DNA of 64,000 nucleotides, from positions 537,096 through 601,095 of the forward strand of contig NZ_QMHN01000003.1 in NCBI RefSeq assembly GCF_003313385.1, in the 5' to 3' direction. Position 1 is the stretch's first letter. Every line of letters begins with the position of its first letter. A program made the translations under genes and the position numbers. This document shows, one piece after another, positions 25,650-34,847 of this stretch. Source of the DNA: Pedobacter chitinilyticus (GTDB taxonomy: Bacteria > Bacteroidota > Bacteroidia > Sphingobacteriales > Sphingobacteriaceae). Under the pieces are notes generated by a model. It saw nothing but the letters and a program-made list of their open reading frames with translations. It searched no databases and had not been told where the DNA came from.

Positions 25650-27569
25650 TTAAAAATGAAATCTCACAAAAGCTTCCATCGCTTCGTAATCGGCCAAACC
25701 TAAATCATCATAGATTCGAGCGGTCTCACGATTTCTGTCTTCTGCTCTTTGCCAGAATTCTCGAGGGTCATCACCTGGGAATACAGGAATATCCTTTTGA
25801 GACTGGTGTTTGAAAATAGCTAATTTCTTGCGCTCTACTTCGTTAGGGCTCAATGGAACTGCCATTTCAATTTCGTGTGGTTCAAATTCGTGCCAAGCGC
25901 CACGGTACATCCATAACCAGCAATCGTTAACCCAATCTTCAGTTGTTTTCAAGCGTCTTAAAGCTTCCACAATAATGTTAAAACAAACGATGTGCGTTCC
26001 GTGTGGATCTTCAAAATCACCAGCAGCAAAAACTTGATGTGGTTTAACTTGTTGAAGCAGCTCCATGGTTAATTGAACATCAATCTCAGAAACTGGATTT
26101 TTCTTCACTTTACCTGTTTCGTAGAAAGGAAGCGCCATGAAATGGATGTGCTCATCTGGCAATCCCGAGAAACGGGCACCAGCAATAGCTTCACCTTTTC
26201 TGATCAATCCTTTAACCAATTTGATTTCTTCGGTATCTACCTGATTAGGACGTTTGTTCGCCATAAACTCACGCATTTCCTCGTAAGTTTTTCTCATGTT
26301 GGTTTGATCGATACCCATTTTTTCAGAGAAATCGATATTGAACTCAACAAAACGCAATACATCGTCATCCCAAACCGCAGTGTTACCAGAAGTTTGGTAA
26401 GCTACGTGTACTTCGTGCCCTTGGTCAGCCAATCTAATGAAAGTACCGCCCATTGAAATCACGTCATCATCAGGGTGTGGTGAGAATACGATCGCTCTTT
26501 TCTTCGCTGGATTTGCCCTTTCTGGACGTTGACTGTCGTCGGCATTTGGTTTACCTCCTGGCCATCCAGTAATGGTGTGCTGTAATTTATTGAAAATATC
26601 AATGTTGATGTCATAAACAGGACCATGCTCGGTCGCTAATTGCGCCATACCATGGTTGTTATAGTCATCTTCTGTTAATTTAAGAATTGGTTTTTTCAGA
26701 TGTCTAGCCAACCAAATTACCGCTTTGCGGGTGAGCGCTGGTTGCCAATCACAATCTCTAGCCAACCAAGGAGTGTTAAATCTGGTTAAGCACGATGCTG
26801 CATCTTCATCCAAAATGAACTCCACATTATCCGAAAGTTGAAGGTAAGTAGCAGGAACTTCACTCGAAATTTCTCCCTCTACTGCCTTCTTGATAATCGA
26901 AGCCTTTTTCTTGTTCCAAGCCATTAAAATAATTTCTTTGGCTTTGAAAATGGTACCGATACCCATGGTAATGGCCTTGGTTGGTACGTTAGATTTACCA
27001 CCGAAATCACGGGCAGCATCCCTACGGGTAAGGTCGTCCAAAGTAACTAGGCGAGTGCCTGAGTTTGGTGCCGAACCTGGTTCGTTAAAACCAATGTGTC
27101 CCGTACGTCCAATACCTAAAATCTGAATATCCAGTCCGCCAACACTTTCTATTTTCTTTTCGTAATTTAAACAGAAAGCTGGAATTTCTTCAAGTTTTAA
27201 GGTGCCATCAGGAATATGCACATTGTTTTTGTCGATGTCGATATGATTGAAAAGGTTTTCATTCATAAACACAACGTAGCTTTGTACTGCGTTAGGCTGC
27301 ATTGGATAGTACTCATCCAAGTTAAAGGTAATTACATTTTTGAAGCTAAGACCTTCTTCTTTATGTAATCTAACCAGCTCCGCATAAACCGCAACTGGGG
27401 TTGCACCAGTAGCTAGGCCTAATACGGCTTTTTCATTTTTTTGTTGTTTTTCTTTGATTAGCGAAGCGATGCGGTTCGCAACACTTAAAGAAGCCTCCTT
27501 TGGATTTTTAAAAATACTTACGGGAAGCTTTTCGAACCTCGTTTCTTCTAATAGATTTAATCTTGCCAT
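25650..27569 (-). CDS. nagB: glucosamine-6-phosphate deaminase fused to a PIG-L (LmbE) deacetylase-like domain
   Basis: 639 residues from ATG at 27567-27569. Residues about 1-280 are a NagB domain: NLDEYYP (D85) and GIGRTGHIGFNEPGS with H158 and E163. The position equivalent to E. coli Asp141 is T156, a substitution at a catalytic residue. Residues about 355-639 are a PIG-L/LmbE domain with SPHPDDDVISMGG (363-375), a zinc site used by GlcNAc deacetylases. The predicted joint activity is deacetylation of GlcNAc-6-phosphate followed by deamination and isomerisation to fructose-6-phosphate, which could replace a separate NagA. A longer frame upstream adds 51 hydrophobic residues but is not homologous. 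Divergent from anmK. Confidence 0.9.
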   Translation of the reverse strand: MARLNLLEETRFEKLPVSIFKNPKEASLSVANRIASLIKEKQQKNEKAVLGLATGATPVAVYAELVRLHKEEGLSFKNVITFNLDEYYPMQPNAVQSYVVFMNENLFNHIDIDKNNVHIPDGTLKLEEIPAFCLNYEKKIESVGGLDIQILGIGRTGHIGFNEPGSAPNSGTRLVTLDDLTRRDAARDFGGKSNVPTKAITMGIGTIFKAKEIILMAWNKKKASIIKKAVEGEISSEVPATYLQLSDNVEFILDEDAASCLTRFNTPWLARDCDWQPALTRKAVIWLARHLKKPILKLTEDDYNNHGMAQLATEHGPVYDINIDIFNKLQHTITGWPGGKPNADDSQRPERANPAKKRAIVFSPHPDDDVISMGGTFIRLADQGHEVHVAYQTSGNTAVWDDDVLRFVEFNIDFSEKMGIDQTNMRKTYEEMREFMANKRPNQVDTEEIKLVKGLIRKGEAIAGARFSGLPDEHIHFMALPFYETGKVKKNPVSEIDVQLTMELLQQVKPHQVFAAGDFEDPHGTHIVCFNIIVEALRRLKTTEDWVNDCWLWMYRGAWHEFEPHEIEMAVPLSPNEVERKKLAIFKHQSQKDIPVFPGDDPREFWQRAEDRNRETARIYDDLGLADYEAMEAFVRFHF

Positions 27570-27833
27570 TAATCTTTGGTTTTTATTGAACGGAGCAGTA
27601 AATATAGGACAGTTAAATAGAAAAAAAAATAGATAGAACTTGCAAAAACCTTCAAGTAGGATAAAAACCCACTTTAAAGGCTTGTTTAGGGCTTTATACT
27701 TTTTAAAAAAATTAAAAAACATTCGGTTTGCTCACTTTTAGAGGTGGGTTAAGTAGGCTAAAATCAAAAATGCTTATTATTTTTAGCTAAACATCTTGTA
27801 CATTACGCCTCCCAAATCTTAAGCTTGTTTGTC

Positions 27834-29033
27834 ATGAAAAATCAGATAGAAGACTTTTATCAAAAATCTCAAAAAGAAGAAAAACTTATCATCGGTTTAA
27901 TGTCGGGTACCTCAATGGACGGACTAGATATTGCTCTTTGTTCATTTAAAGGACATGGCAGTAATACGGAAATTAAGTTGCTCAATTTTAAAACAGGAGA
28001 TTATTCAGAAACTTTCCGCAAGCAGGTGAAGGGGATTTTTTCTAAGCGAGAGGTGGATTTGGAAATGGTGTGTTTGATGAATGAACAGGTGGCGCTTACA
28101 CATGCCGCTCTGATTAACGAAGCTATTGCAGAATGGGGTTACCAAAATTCGCAAGTAGATTTTATTGCCAGCCATGGCCAAACCATTTATCATGCGCCAA
28201 AATCTCTGCATCAGCAACAAGGTTTGCCTAATGGGACTTTACAAATTGGTGATGGTGATCATATTGCGGTAAACACAGGGATTGTTACGCTAAGCGATTT
28301 TAGGCAAAAGCACATTGCTGCTGGTGGCGAAGGGGCACCGTTAGCCGTTTATGGTGACTATTTGATCTTTTCAAAAACAGGCGAAGATCGGATCATGTTG
28401 AACATCGGGGGTATTGCTAATTTTACCTATTTGCCAGGAGATTTAGATGCCTCGAAGGTTTTTTCTACAGATGTTGGGCCAGGCAATACATTAATGGATC
28501 AATACGTGCAGAAGCATTTTGAAGGCTTGTATTATGATAAGGATGCGGCCATTGCAAAGCGAGGTCATGTAAATAGTGCATTACTGGAAGCTTTGCTGGC
28601 AAACGACTTTTTCAAGGCCGAATTTCCCAAAACTACAGGGCCAGAACTTTTCAGCTTAGCCTACTTGGAACTTGCACAGCAAGAAAGTAATACCCAAAAC
28701 TTAAGCCCTGAAGATGTAATGGCTACTTTATGCCATTGTTCTGCTTATGGCATTATAGAAGCGATCAAAAGAGCTTTAGTGAAGCTGTCAAATCCTGTGC
28801 TGTATTTAAGTGGTGGTGGTATGCACAATCCTTTGTTGTTATCGTTGCTAAAACAGGAACTTCCTCAAATTTCCTTTAAAACCACTGCTGATTTGGAGAT
28901 TGAGCCCGACGCTAAGGAAGCGGTTTTATTTGCACTATTAGCCAATGAGACCTTGAGTGGAAGCCAAACTTATTTTGGCGAAAGAGAAGGCGTGCCGTCT
29001 GTATGTATGGGCAAAATAAGTTTACCCAAGTAA
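27834..29033 (+). CDS. anmK: anhydro-N-acetylmuramic acid kinase
   Basis: 399 residues from ATG 27834. It cleaves the 1,6-anhydro ring and phosphorylates anhydroMurNAc to MurNAc-6-phosphate in peptidoglycan recycling. The ATP site appears as IGLMSGTSMDGLDIAL, and further motifs are SHGQTIYH, FSTDVGPGNTLMD and YLSGGGMHNPLL. It is divergent from the nagB-PIG-L fusion, so the two share an intergenic control region and form a functional amino-sugar pair (MurNAc-6-P would be converted to GlcNAc-6-P by a MurQ etherase not seen here). Confidence 0.95.
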   Translation: MKNQIEDFYQKSQKEEKLIIGLMSGTSMDGLDIALCSFKGHGSNTEIKLLNFKTGDYSETFRKQVKGIFSKREVDLEMVCLMNEQVALTHAALINEAIAEWGYQNSQVDFIASHGQTIYHAPKSLHQQQGLPNGTLQIGDGDHIAVNTGIVTLSDFRQKHIAAGGEGAPLAVYGDYLIFSKTGEDRIMLNIGGIANFTYLPGDLDASKVFSTDVGPGNTLMDQYVQKHFEGLYYDKDAAIAKRGHVNSALLEALLANDFFKAEFPKTTGPELFSLAYLELAQQESNTQNLSPEDVMATLCHCSAYGIIEAIKRALVKLSNPVLYLSGGGMHNPLLLSLLKQELPQISFKTTADLEIEPDAKEAVLFALLANETLSGSQTYFGEREGVPSVCMGKISLPK

Positions 29034-29396
29034 AATTTTATCACAACCTTTTCAACTTTCAATAATTAAAAATATTCATTTTTTGAATAGATAATATTTT
29101 AACGACAATAAGGTATTTATTTGAATTTTCATAATTTATTGATTTTTAAATATTTAAGTGTTGTTTTTTTGCTTTTCGACTTTTTGGTCGTTGTCTTTTG
29201 CTCCGCTTAATTTGGAGAGGATGCAAAAAAGTTTCTGTCTGGTTTGCAAGTAATAGCAGTATTGCTGAATTTTTTTTTTCGTTTTTAAAAGTTTACTTGC
29301 AGTTTAATGCAAACAATTGCAGATATTTACATCAACTTAGAGCTTTTTGGAATCAAATGCGCTGAGCTTACAACTAACCACTTATTCACATCAAGT
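29034..29396 (+). promoter_or_regulatory. leader of the first SusC/SusD operon
   Basis: About 360 AT-rich bases without a gene. A long T-run (29270s) and the element GATATTTAC (29322-29330) are present 66 bases before the SusC start. The same ATATTTAC core stands before all four SusC genes, so it is the likely -7 region. The start-like codons between 29307 and 29397 belong to a frame without homology. Confidence 0.5.
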
Positions 29397-32300
29397 ATGA
29401 AGAGAATCTACACTTCATGGCGGTCAAAATGGAGGATACTCTGTATGTCGCCCATCTTTTTGCTGTTTTTTTTAACAGCAAATGCACAAACCAATCGTTA
29501 CGTTATTAGCGGAAAAGTCACCGAAGAGGGGACCAATGCACCAGTTCCAGGAGCGGGAATTAAGGTGCAGGGGACTAATTTTGCAGTGGCTGCAGGTAGC
29601 GATGGTACGTATTCATTAGTCGCCAATTTAGCGCCAGGAAATTACCAAGTTTCGGTTACATTTATTGGTTATAAAACGGCAAGCCAACAAATTACGCTAG
29701 GCTCAAATAACAACGTTACCGCTAATTTCACCATGGGGCAAGACGCCATGGGGCTTGATGAGGTCATTGTCACAGGTACTTCGCAAGGAACTACACGTAA
29801 GCAGTTGGGTAACTATATCTCTACTGTAAAAGGTGACGATTTAAATAAAGCGCCTAGTGGTAATGTACTCGCTTCTATGCAAGGTAAAATTGCTGGTGCA
29901 CAAATTAGCCAGAACTCGGGTGATCCAGCAGGCGGAATGTCTGTGAAATTACGTGGTATCAGTTCTGCTAACTCTTCTACAGATCCTTTGTATATCATCG
30001 ACGGGGTGATAATGAATAATACCACTACAAGGGTGACCAACACTTCTGGTAACTATGATGGAAGCGGCTTTGTGGGTAATATTGGACAAAATAGAATGGT
30101 AGATATTAACCCTGCCGATATCGAAAGAGTAGAGGTATTGAACGGAGCGTCGGCCGCTGCGATTTATGGATCGAGAGCAAATGCTGGAGTTATTCAAATC
30201 TTTACCAAAAAAGGTGTTGCTGGTAAAACTCAAGTGAGTTTTAATACCAATTTTACTATTAGCGAATTGCGCAAGAAAATCGAAGTAAACCAATCGCCAG
30301 TGAAATTTGGAGGAAGTGTTGATGCTGTAACACAAGATGTACTTACGCCGACATTAACGACTACTAGTCCTGTGACGAGATACGATTATCAGGACTATAT
30401 ATTTAGGACTGGAGTTGGCACAGATAACAACTTGTCTATTTCTGGCGGTAATGAAAATACAAAAGTATATTCGTCTTTTGGATATTTTAACAATCAGGGT
30501 ATTATCAAAAACACTGATTTTAGGAAGTATAACTTCAGAACAAATTTAGATCAGAAATTAAATAACTGGGCTAGTTTATCTGCGGGCTTAAACTATATCA
30601 AAAGTGCAGCAAATGAGAAGCCAGATGGCAACTCTTTCTTTTCGCCAATGAACTCAGTAACTATTATCGGTAACTTCCACGATATTTGGAGAAGAGATGC
30701 CAACGGTAACTTAATGGCTGTAGGAGAGAGAGGGAGGGTAAATCCAGTTTCTGTAATTGAAGATATTAAACAAAGGCAGGAGGTAGACAGGATCATTGCA
30801 AATTCAACCTTAAAACTAAATCCAATAAAAAATTTAACAATTGATTTAACTTTAGGTGTGGATAATTCTTCGCAAAACGGAACAACCTATATTCCGCCAT
30901 ATACCTATAATGTTAACGTAGATTTTTTTGGGGGAGGAACAAGTTTAGACGGGACACAAAATGGTTACGCGAGCACGGCTTCCAATAAAACATTTATGTT
31001 TAATAACGAGATTAATGCGACGTATCAAGGTAAAATTTCCGATCTGTTAAGCTCGGTTACTCAAGTTGGATATTCTTATCAATATGAAAGAGGAAGGTAT
31101 CAACTACTGCAAGGCAGAGGTATGGCTCCCAAAATATCTACAGTTAACGGAGCTGCTACGGCGCTGCCAGGAGCTGACGGTAGAACGGAATTGTCTATCA
31201 GCGGAGCATATTTGCAACAAAATTTCAAGTACAAAGATCATTTGTTTTTAACAGGTGCGTTACGTATGGACGAATCGTCTGTGTTTGGAAAGGATAATAG
31301 GAATCAGGTTTATGTAAAAGCAAGTTTAAGTTATGTACTTTCTTCTGCAGATTATTGGAAGAATGCCAGTATGTCTTCTTGGTGGAATACTTTTAAGTTA
31401 AGAGCTGCTTATGGTCAGTCGGGTAACTTAACGGGTATTGGACCTTATGATCGTATCAATGCCTATAATGGTCAGGCGTTTATAGAGTACATTTCTTTGT
31501 TCAGTCCATTTCAGTTAGCTAACGAGAATATCAAACCAGAGCGCCAGGATGAATTGGAAGTGGGAACAGATTTAGGATTTTTCAGTAATAGATTAAACTT
31601 AAGTTTCAACTATTATAATAAGAAAGTGAAGGATCTATTGTTGCCACAAGTAATTGCACCTTCAGAAGGTTACACCAGCTTCTTAAATAATATCGGGTCT
31701 TTAAAAAATACTGGTTTTGAAGTTGTTTTAGGCGGAACTCCAATTAAAACGAATGATTTTAGCTGGAACACCAATGTAATTTTCAATAGAAATAGAAATG
31801 AGGCCTACAATATCGGAGCGATGAGGTTATTGAGTACTAATCCAGGAGCACCTGTAGCCATCATTGATGGCCAGCCTCTGGGAGTATTCTATGGAACTTA
31901 TTTTGCAAGAAATTCGGATGGAAGTTTAGTTACTAATGCAGCGGGCATTCCTCAACAAGCTAGAGATGGTGCTGGTAATCCATTAAGGAAAGTGTTAGGA
32001 AATCCTAATCCAGATTACAATTGGTCGTTCGTAAATGACTTCAGCTACAAGCGATTTGGTTTACGGGTTCAATTGGACGGCGTGCAGGGTGGAGATGTGT
32101 GGAATGCAGACTGGAGAACAAGACAGGGAGTGGGTAATGGTAAAGTGGCTGAGCAAGAGCAATTAGGCCAATTGCCAAGAGGCTACGTTGCTGGCGTGTA
32201 CGCTATTGAAGAATGGAGGATAGATGACGGTTCTTTTGTGAAATTAAGAGAGATCTCTTTAAGTTATAATATTGGTAAAGTAAAGTCTATCAGTAATTTG

Positions 32301-32462
32301 ACGGTAGTGTTGAGTGGAAGGAATCTAATATCTTGGGATAAATACAAAGGTTATGATCCTGAATTAAATTCGGCAGGACAATCTACGATCTTAAGAAATA
32401 TCGATTTTGGTTCGGTGCCAATCCCTAGAACCTTTAGTTTAGGGTTACAGGTTAAATTTTAA
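29397..32462 (+). CDS. SusC/RagA family TonB-linked outer membrane protein, module 1
   Basis: 1021 residues from ATG 29397, chosen because the hydrophobic signal SPIFLLFFLTANAQ follows within 31 residues. Order: signal peptide, carboxypeptidase-regulatory-like domain (ISGKVTEEGTNAPVPGAG, about 37-120), plug domain with the SusC signature SGDPAGGMSVKLRGISS and NGASAAAIYGSRANAGVI, then a 22-stranded barrel ending in SLGLQVKF. There is no N-terminal STN domain, so it is not an ECF-sigma/anti-sigma transducer. With the following SusD it imports a glycan or oligopeptide. The signal peptide has an unusually long basic and aromatic n-region (RIYTSWRSKWRILC). Confidence 0.93.
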   Translation: MKRIYTSWRSKWRILCMSPIFLLFFLTANAQTNRYVISGKVTEEGTNAPVPGAGIKVQGTNFAVAAGSDGTYSLVANLAPGNYQVSVTFIGYKTASQQITLGSNNNVTANFTMGQDAMGLDEVIVTGTSQGTTRKQLGNYISTVKGDDLNKAPSGNVLASMQGKIAGAQISQNSGDPAGGMSVKLRGISSANSSTDPLYIIDGVIMNNTTTRVTNTSGNYDGSGFVGNIGQNRMVDINPADIERVEVLNGASAAAIYGSRANAGVIQIFTKKGVAGKTQVSFNTNFTISELRKKIEVNQSPVKFGGSVDAVTQDVLTPTLTTTSPVTRYDYQDYIFRTGVGTDNNLSISGGNENTKVYSSFGYFNNQGIIKNTDFRKYNFRTNLDQKLNNWASLSAGLNYIKSAANEKPDGNSFFSPMNSVTIIGNFHDIWRRDANGNLMAVGERGRVNPVSVIEDIKQRQEVDRIIANSTLKLNPIKNLTIDLTLGVDNSSQNGTTYIPPYTYNVNVDFFGGGTSLDGTQNGYASTASNKTFMFNNEINATYQGKISDLLSSVTQVGYSYQYERGRYQLLQGRGMAPKISTVNGAATALPGADGRTELSISGAYLQQNFKYKDHLFLTGALRMDESSVFGKDNRNQVYVKASLSYVLSSADYWKNASMSSWWNTFKLRAAYGQSGNLTGIGPYDRINAYNGQAFIEYISLFSPFQLANENIKPERQDELEVGTDLGFFSNRLNLSFNYYNKKVKDLLLPQVIAPSEGYTSFLNNIGSLKNTGFEVVLGGTPIKTNDFSWNTNVIFNRNRNEAYNIGAMRLLSTNPGAPVAIIDGQPLGVFYGTYFARNSDGSLVTNAAGIPQQARDGAGNPLRKVLGNPNPDYNWSFVNDFSYKRFGLRVQLDGVQGGDVWNADWRTRQGVGNGKVAEQEQLGQLPRGYVAGVYAIEEWRIDDGSFVKLREISLSYNIGKVKSISNLTVVLSGRNLISWDKYKGYDPELNSAGQSTILRNIDFGSVPIPRTFSLGLQVKF

Positions 32463-32478
32463 TGGTTTAGGAGGATAA

Positions 32479-33816
32479 ATGATGAAAAATTTTAAGAAAA
32501 ATTCAATATATATAGCCTGCAGCCTCTTAACGCTAACAGGCATGATGTCTTCATGTAAAAAGGACTTTGAAGACCCTTCAAGAGCGAGTACAGAAGTAGC
32601 GTTGGGTTCTAGCCAAGCCCTATCTGCAGTAGCAATGGGGGTTAATCGCACCTATACATTGAGTAGAACAGGTGTTTTGTTTAATTCAGTTACCGCTTCA
32701 GGTTTTGCTAGTAATGAGCTTAGGTTGCTGAATGCAGGTAATATTCCCGAATTGCAACTCAGTACAGGCGGAAGCGCTGTAGATGGAACAAATACTATTT
32801 TGTTTAATATGTGGGCGTCTTCGTTGAAAGTGATTGATGAAAGCAACAAAGTGATCGCAGGCGCTGAAGCATTGGGTGATAAAAATTATGCCGCAGGCTT
32901 GATAGGTTATGTGACTGTTTTTAAGGCGCTTTCTTTAGGTACGCTATCTTCTTTTTGGGAGAAAGTACCCGTAACTATAGGCAAAGCAGCACCTTTTGTT
33001 GATAGGATGGATGGTTATAAGGCTGCTATTGCAGCAATAGATAATGCTTTGACCAAAATAACGGCTAACCCTATCTCCACACAGTTTAATAGTACCGTTA
33101 ATAATATCAACATCGTAAATGCGCTACATGCATTAAAGGCCAGATATGCTTTGTTTTCTGGACAATACGCAATAGCATTAAGTGAGGCTAATGCGGTGGT
33201 TACGCCAACAGTGATTCCTCCAAATAAAAACACAATTACTTCTGCCGATATTTCGCCGTTTAAGTTTGATGCTGCAAATGTTAATATCATAGCATCTGTG
33301 GCGAGTTCAAATAACGTTTTTCAGCCAACGGATGCGAATTTGGGTTTGACAGGAACATTAGTTCCAGATGCAAATGATAAGCGTATTCCATTTTACACAA
33401 TAATGGCAGGTAGCCCAGCTAGCTTGCGTATGGCGGGTTTTGCTACTTCAGTAACTGGATCTTTCCCCATTTTCCTGCCTGGAGAAATTCCTTTGATTAA
33501 AGCAGAGGCTTACGCACGTCAAACTACTCCAGATTTGAATAGCGCATTAACTGAATTAAATAAGGTAATAACCAAAACAACGGATGTTTTCGGTGTTGGT
33601 GCAAGTTTAACCGCTTTAACTGGCCCTTATACCCAGCCGCAGTTGTTGGAGCTTATTTATAAGCATCGTTGTATTGAGCTATTTGCTTCAGGTTTAAAGC
33701 TCGAAGATATGCGCAGGTTTGGAAGGCCAGTGGCGGAGATGAAGCGTCGTTTTATGCCATACCCTTTCCAAGAGAGAGATAATAATCCGAATACCCCTGC
33801 AAACCCAACATTTTAA
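32479..33816 (+). CDS. SusD/RagB family nutrient-binding lipoprotein, module 1
   Basis: 445 residues. The lipobox is MMSSC with acylated Cys near residue 26, followed by KKDFED. The C-terminal SusD-type segment LIYKHRCIELFASGLKLEDMRRFGRP is typical of the TPR-containing SusD fold. It follows its SusC by 16 bases and caps that barrel at the cell surface. The start could be ATG 32479 or the adjacent ATG 32482. It ends the two-gene operon at a strong bidirectional terminator. Ligand unknown; no glycosidase is encoded in this module. Confidence 0.9.
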   Translation: MMKNFKKNSIYIACSLLTLTGMMSSCKKDFEDPSRASTEVALGSSQALSAVAMGVNRTYTLSRTGVLFNSVTASGFASNELRLLNAGNIPELQLSTGGSAVDGTNTILFNMWASSLKVIDESNKVIAGAEALGDKNYAAGLIGYVTVFKALSLGTLSSFWEKVPVTIGKAAPFVDRMDGYKAAIAAIDNALTKITANPISTQFNSTVNNINIVNALHALKARYALFSGQYAIALSEANAVVTPTVIPPNKNTITSADISPFKFDAANVNIIASVASSNNVFQPTDANLGLTGTLVPDANDKRIPFYTIMAGSPASLRMAGFATSVTGSFPIFLPGEIPLIKAEAYARQTTPDLNSALTELNKVITKTTDVFGVGASLTALTGPYTQPQLLELIYKHRCIELFASGLKLEDMRRFGRPVAEMKRRFMPYPFQERDNNPNTPANPTF

Positions 33817-33820
33817 AATA

Positions 33821-33848
33821 AAAAAGTCCCGTACGTACGGGACTTTTT
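33821..33848. terminator. bidirectional terminator
   Basis: Perfect 28-base palindrome AAAAAGTCCCGTAC/GTACGGGACTTTTT between SusD 1 and the convergent DeoR-type regulator gene. Confidence 0.94.
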
Positions 33849-33857
33849 TATTTCTGT

Positions 33858-34604
33858 TTAAATAATCTGTAAATCTTTCGCTTGATAAGCCTTTAAGATA
33901 TCGTCGTCCGCATCTAATTCGGTGACTAAGTAGCTGATGTTTTCTAGGCCCGCTACCTTTAAGCGTAGGGTAATCCCCAATTTCTCAGAGATACATAGGA
34001 TTGCGGTTTTTTTAGAAGAAGCAATCATGGCCTTTTTCAACTGATTGATTTCCCAATCGGTATCTGTAACGCCGTCTGCAGTATGTAAAGCACTGGTTCC
34101 CATTAGGCAAAGGTCTGCTCTAATGTCAGCCAATTGGCTAATTACATGGCCACCATAGCTGATTTGTGAGTTTTTTGCAAAAAGACCGCCAATTAAAATC
34201 ACCTCTATTTTTTCATATTTTGCCAATTCAACCGCTACCAAAGGGCTTATGGTGATGAAAGTGGCATGTAAATGTTGAGGGAGCTGTTTGGCCAACTCGA
34301 TCACGGTAGTACCACCACCAGTTAAAATCACCATTCCATCTTTAATGAGTGATGCTGTTTTTTTTGCGATACCGATTTTAGCGTCTTTAGCATAAACCTT
34401 ACTGTCGTCAAAAGTTGATTGATAAGATTTAGAAAGTGCACCTCCGTGGACTTTGGTGAGCAGATTGTCATCCGCAAGCTCTTGTAAATCTCTTCTGATC
34501 GTATCTTCAGATACATTTAATAACTCGACCAAATCAGAGCTTAATACACGGTTGTGCAGATTGATTTGGCGCATTATGATGTTATGTCTTTCTTTTTTTA
34601 ACAT
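33858..34604 (-). CDS. DeoR family transcriptional repressor
   Basis: 248 residues from the start at 34604. The N-terminal winged helix has the DeoR signature (LVELLNVSEDTIRRDLQELA, then LLTKVHGGAL), and the C-terminal domain is a sugar-phosphate-sensing DeoRC fold with GGTTVIELAKQLP and CLMGTSALH segments. DeoR proteins typically repress sugar or amino-sugar genes and are released by phosphorylated sugars. The gene is divergent from SusC 2, and the shared intergenic DNA carries 10-bp-spaced TGCGG direct repeats that could be its operators. A longer frame upstream (to 34661) lacks homology and is not used. Confidence 0.92.
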   Translation of the reverse strand: MLKKERHNIIMRQINLHNRVLSSDLVELLNVSEDTIRRDLQELADDNLLTKVHGGALSKSYQSTFDDSKVYAKDAKIGIAKKTASLIKDGMVILTGGGTTVIELAKQLPQHLHATFITISPLVAVELAKYEKIEVILIGGLFAKNSQISYGGHVISQLADIRADLCLMGTSALHTADGVTDTDWEINQLKKAMIASSKKTAILCISEKLGITLRLKVAGLENISYLVTELDADDDILKAYQAKDLQII

Positions 34605-34688
34605 TTTTCTATTATAGTATTTGGCAAGCTCAAGGTAGTAAAAAATATCCTTAATAATCAATAGTAGCGTGTTTTGATATGAATTTTG

Positions 34689-34750
34689 TGCGGAGTTTTG
34701 CGGAGTTTATGCGGTATTTATTAAATTTTTAGCAAAATTTTGCGGGTTTT
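34689..34750 (+). promoter_or_regulatory. candidate operator cluster: tandem TGCGGAGTTT repeats
   Basis: TGCGGAGTTT occurs at 34689 and again directly at 34699; TGCGGTATTT follows at 34710 and TGCGGGTTTT at 34741. Three copies lie at 10-11 bp spacing, one helical turn. A related pair, TGCGTGGTTT and TGCAGGGTTT, also 10 bp apart, stands upstream of SusC 3 (43024-43043). DeoR-type repressors bind such direct repeats, and the DeoR gene is adjacent. Confidence 0.55.
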
Positions 34751-34764
34751 ATAAAAATAAATAT

Positions 34765-34809
34765 GATATTTACAGCTATGTTCAAAAAAATGCGTTAATA
34801 TGCGTTTTT
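34765..34809 (+). promoter_or_regulatory. SusC 2 promoter element and downstream direct repeat
   Basis: GATATTTAC (34765-34773) is the likely -7 region. Sixteen bases later comes ATGCGTTAAT followed by ATGCGTTTTT (34790-34809). The same 20 bases occur upstream of SusC 3 at 43137-43156, again exactly 16 bases after a TATATTTAC. The shared geometry suggests an operator just downstream of the transcription start. Confidence 0.65.
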
Positions 34810-34847
34810 AATTTGAAGCTAATTTTTTAATAACCAAATTAAAATTT

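Noticed and set aside
27570-27722. 51-residue hydrophobic N-terminal extension of the NagB-PIG-L protein
   Set aside because: It looks like a membrane segment but comes from T-rich intergenic DNA. The NagB-like N-terminus starts at the ATG at 27567-27569.
29307-29396. N-terminal extension of SusC 1
   Set aside because: It places 30 residues before the signal peptide and overlaps the likely promoter element.
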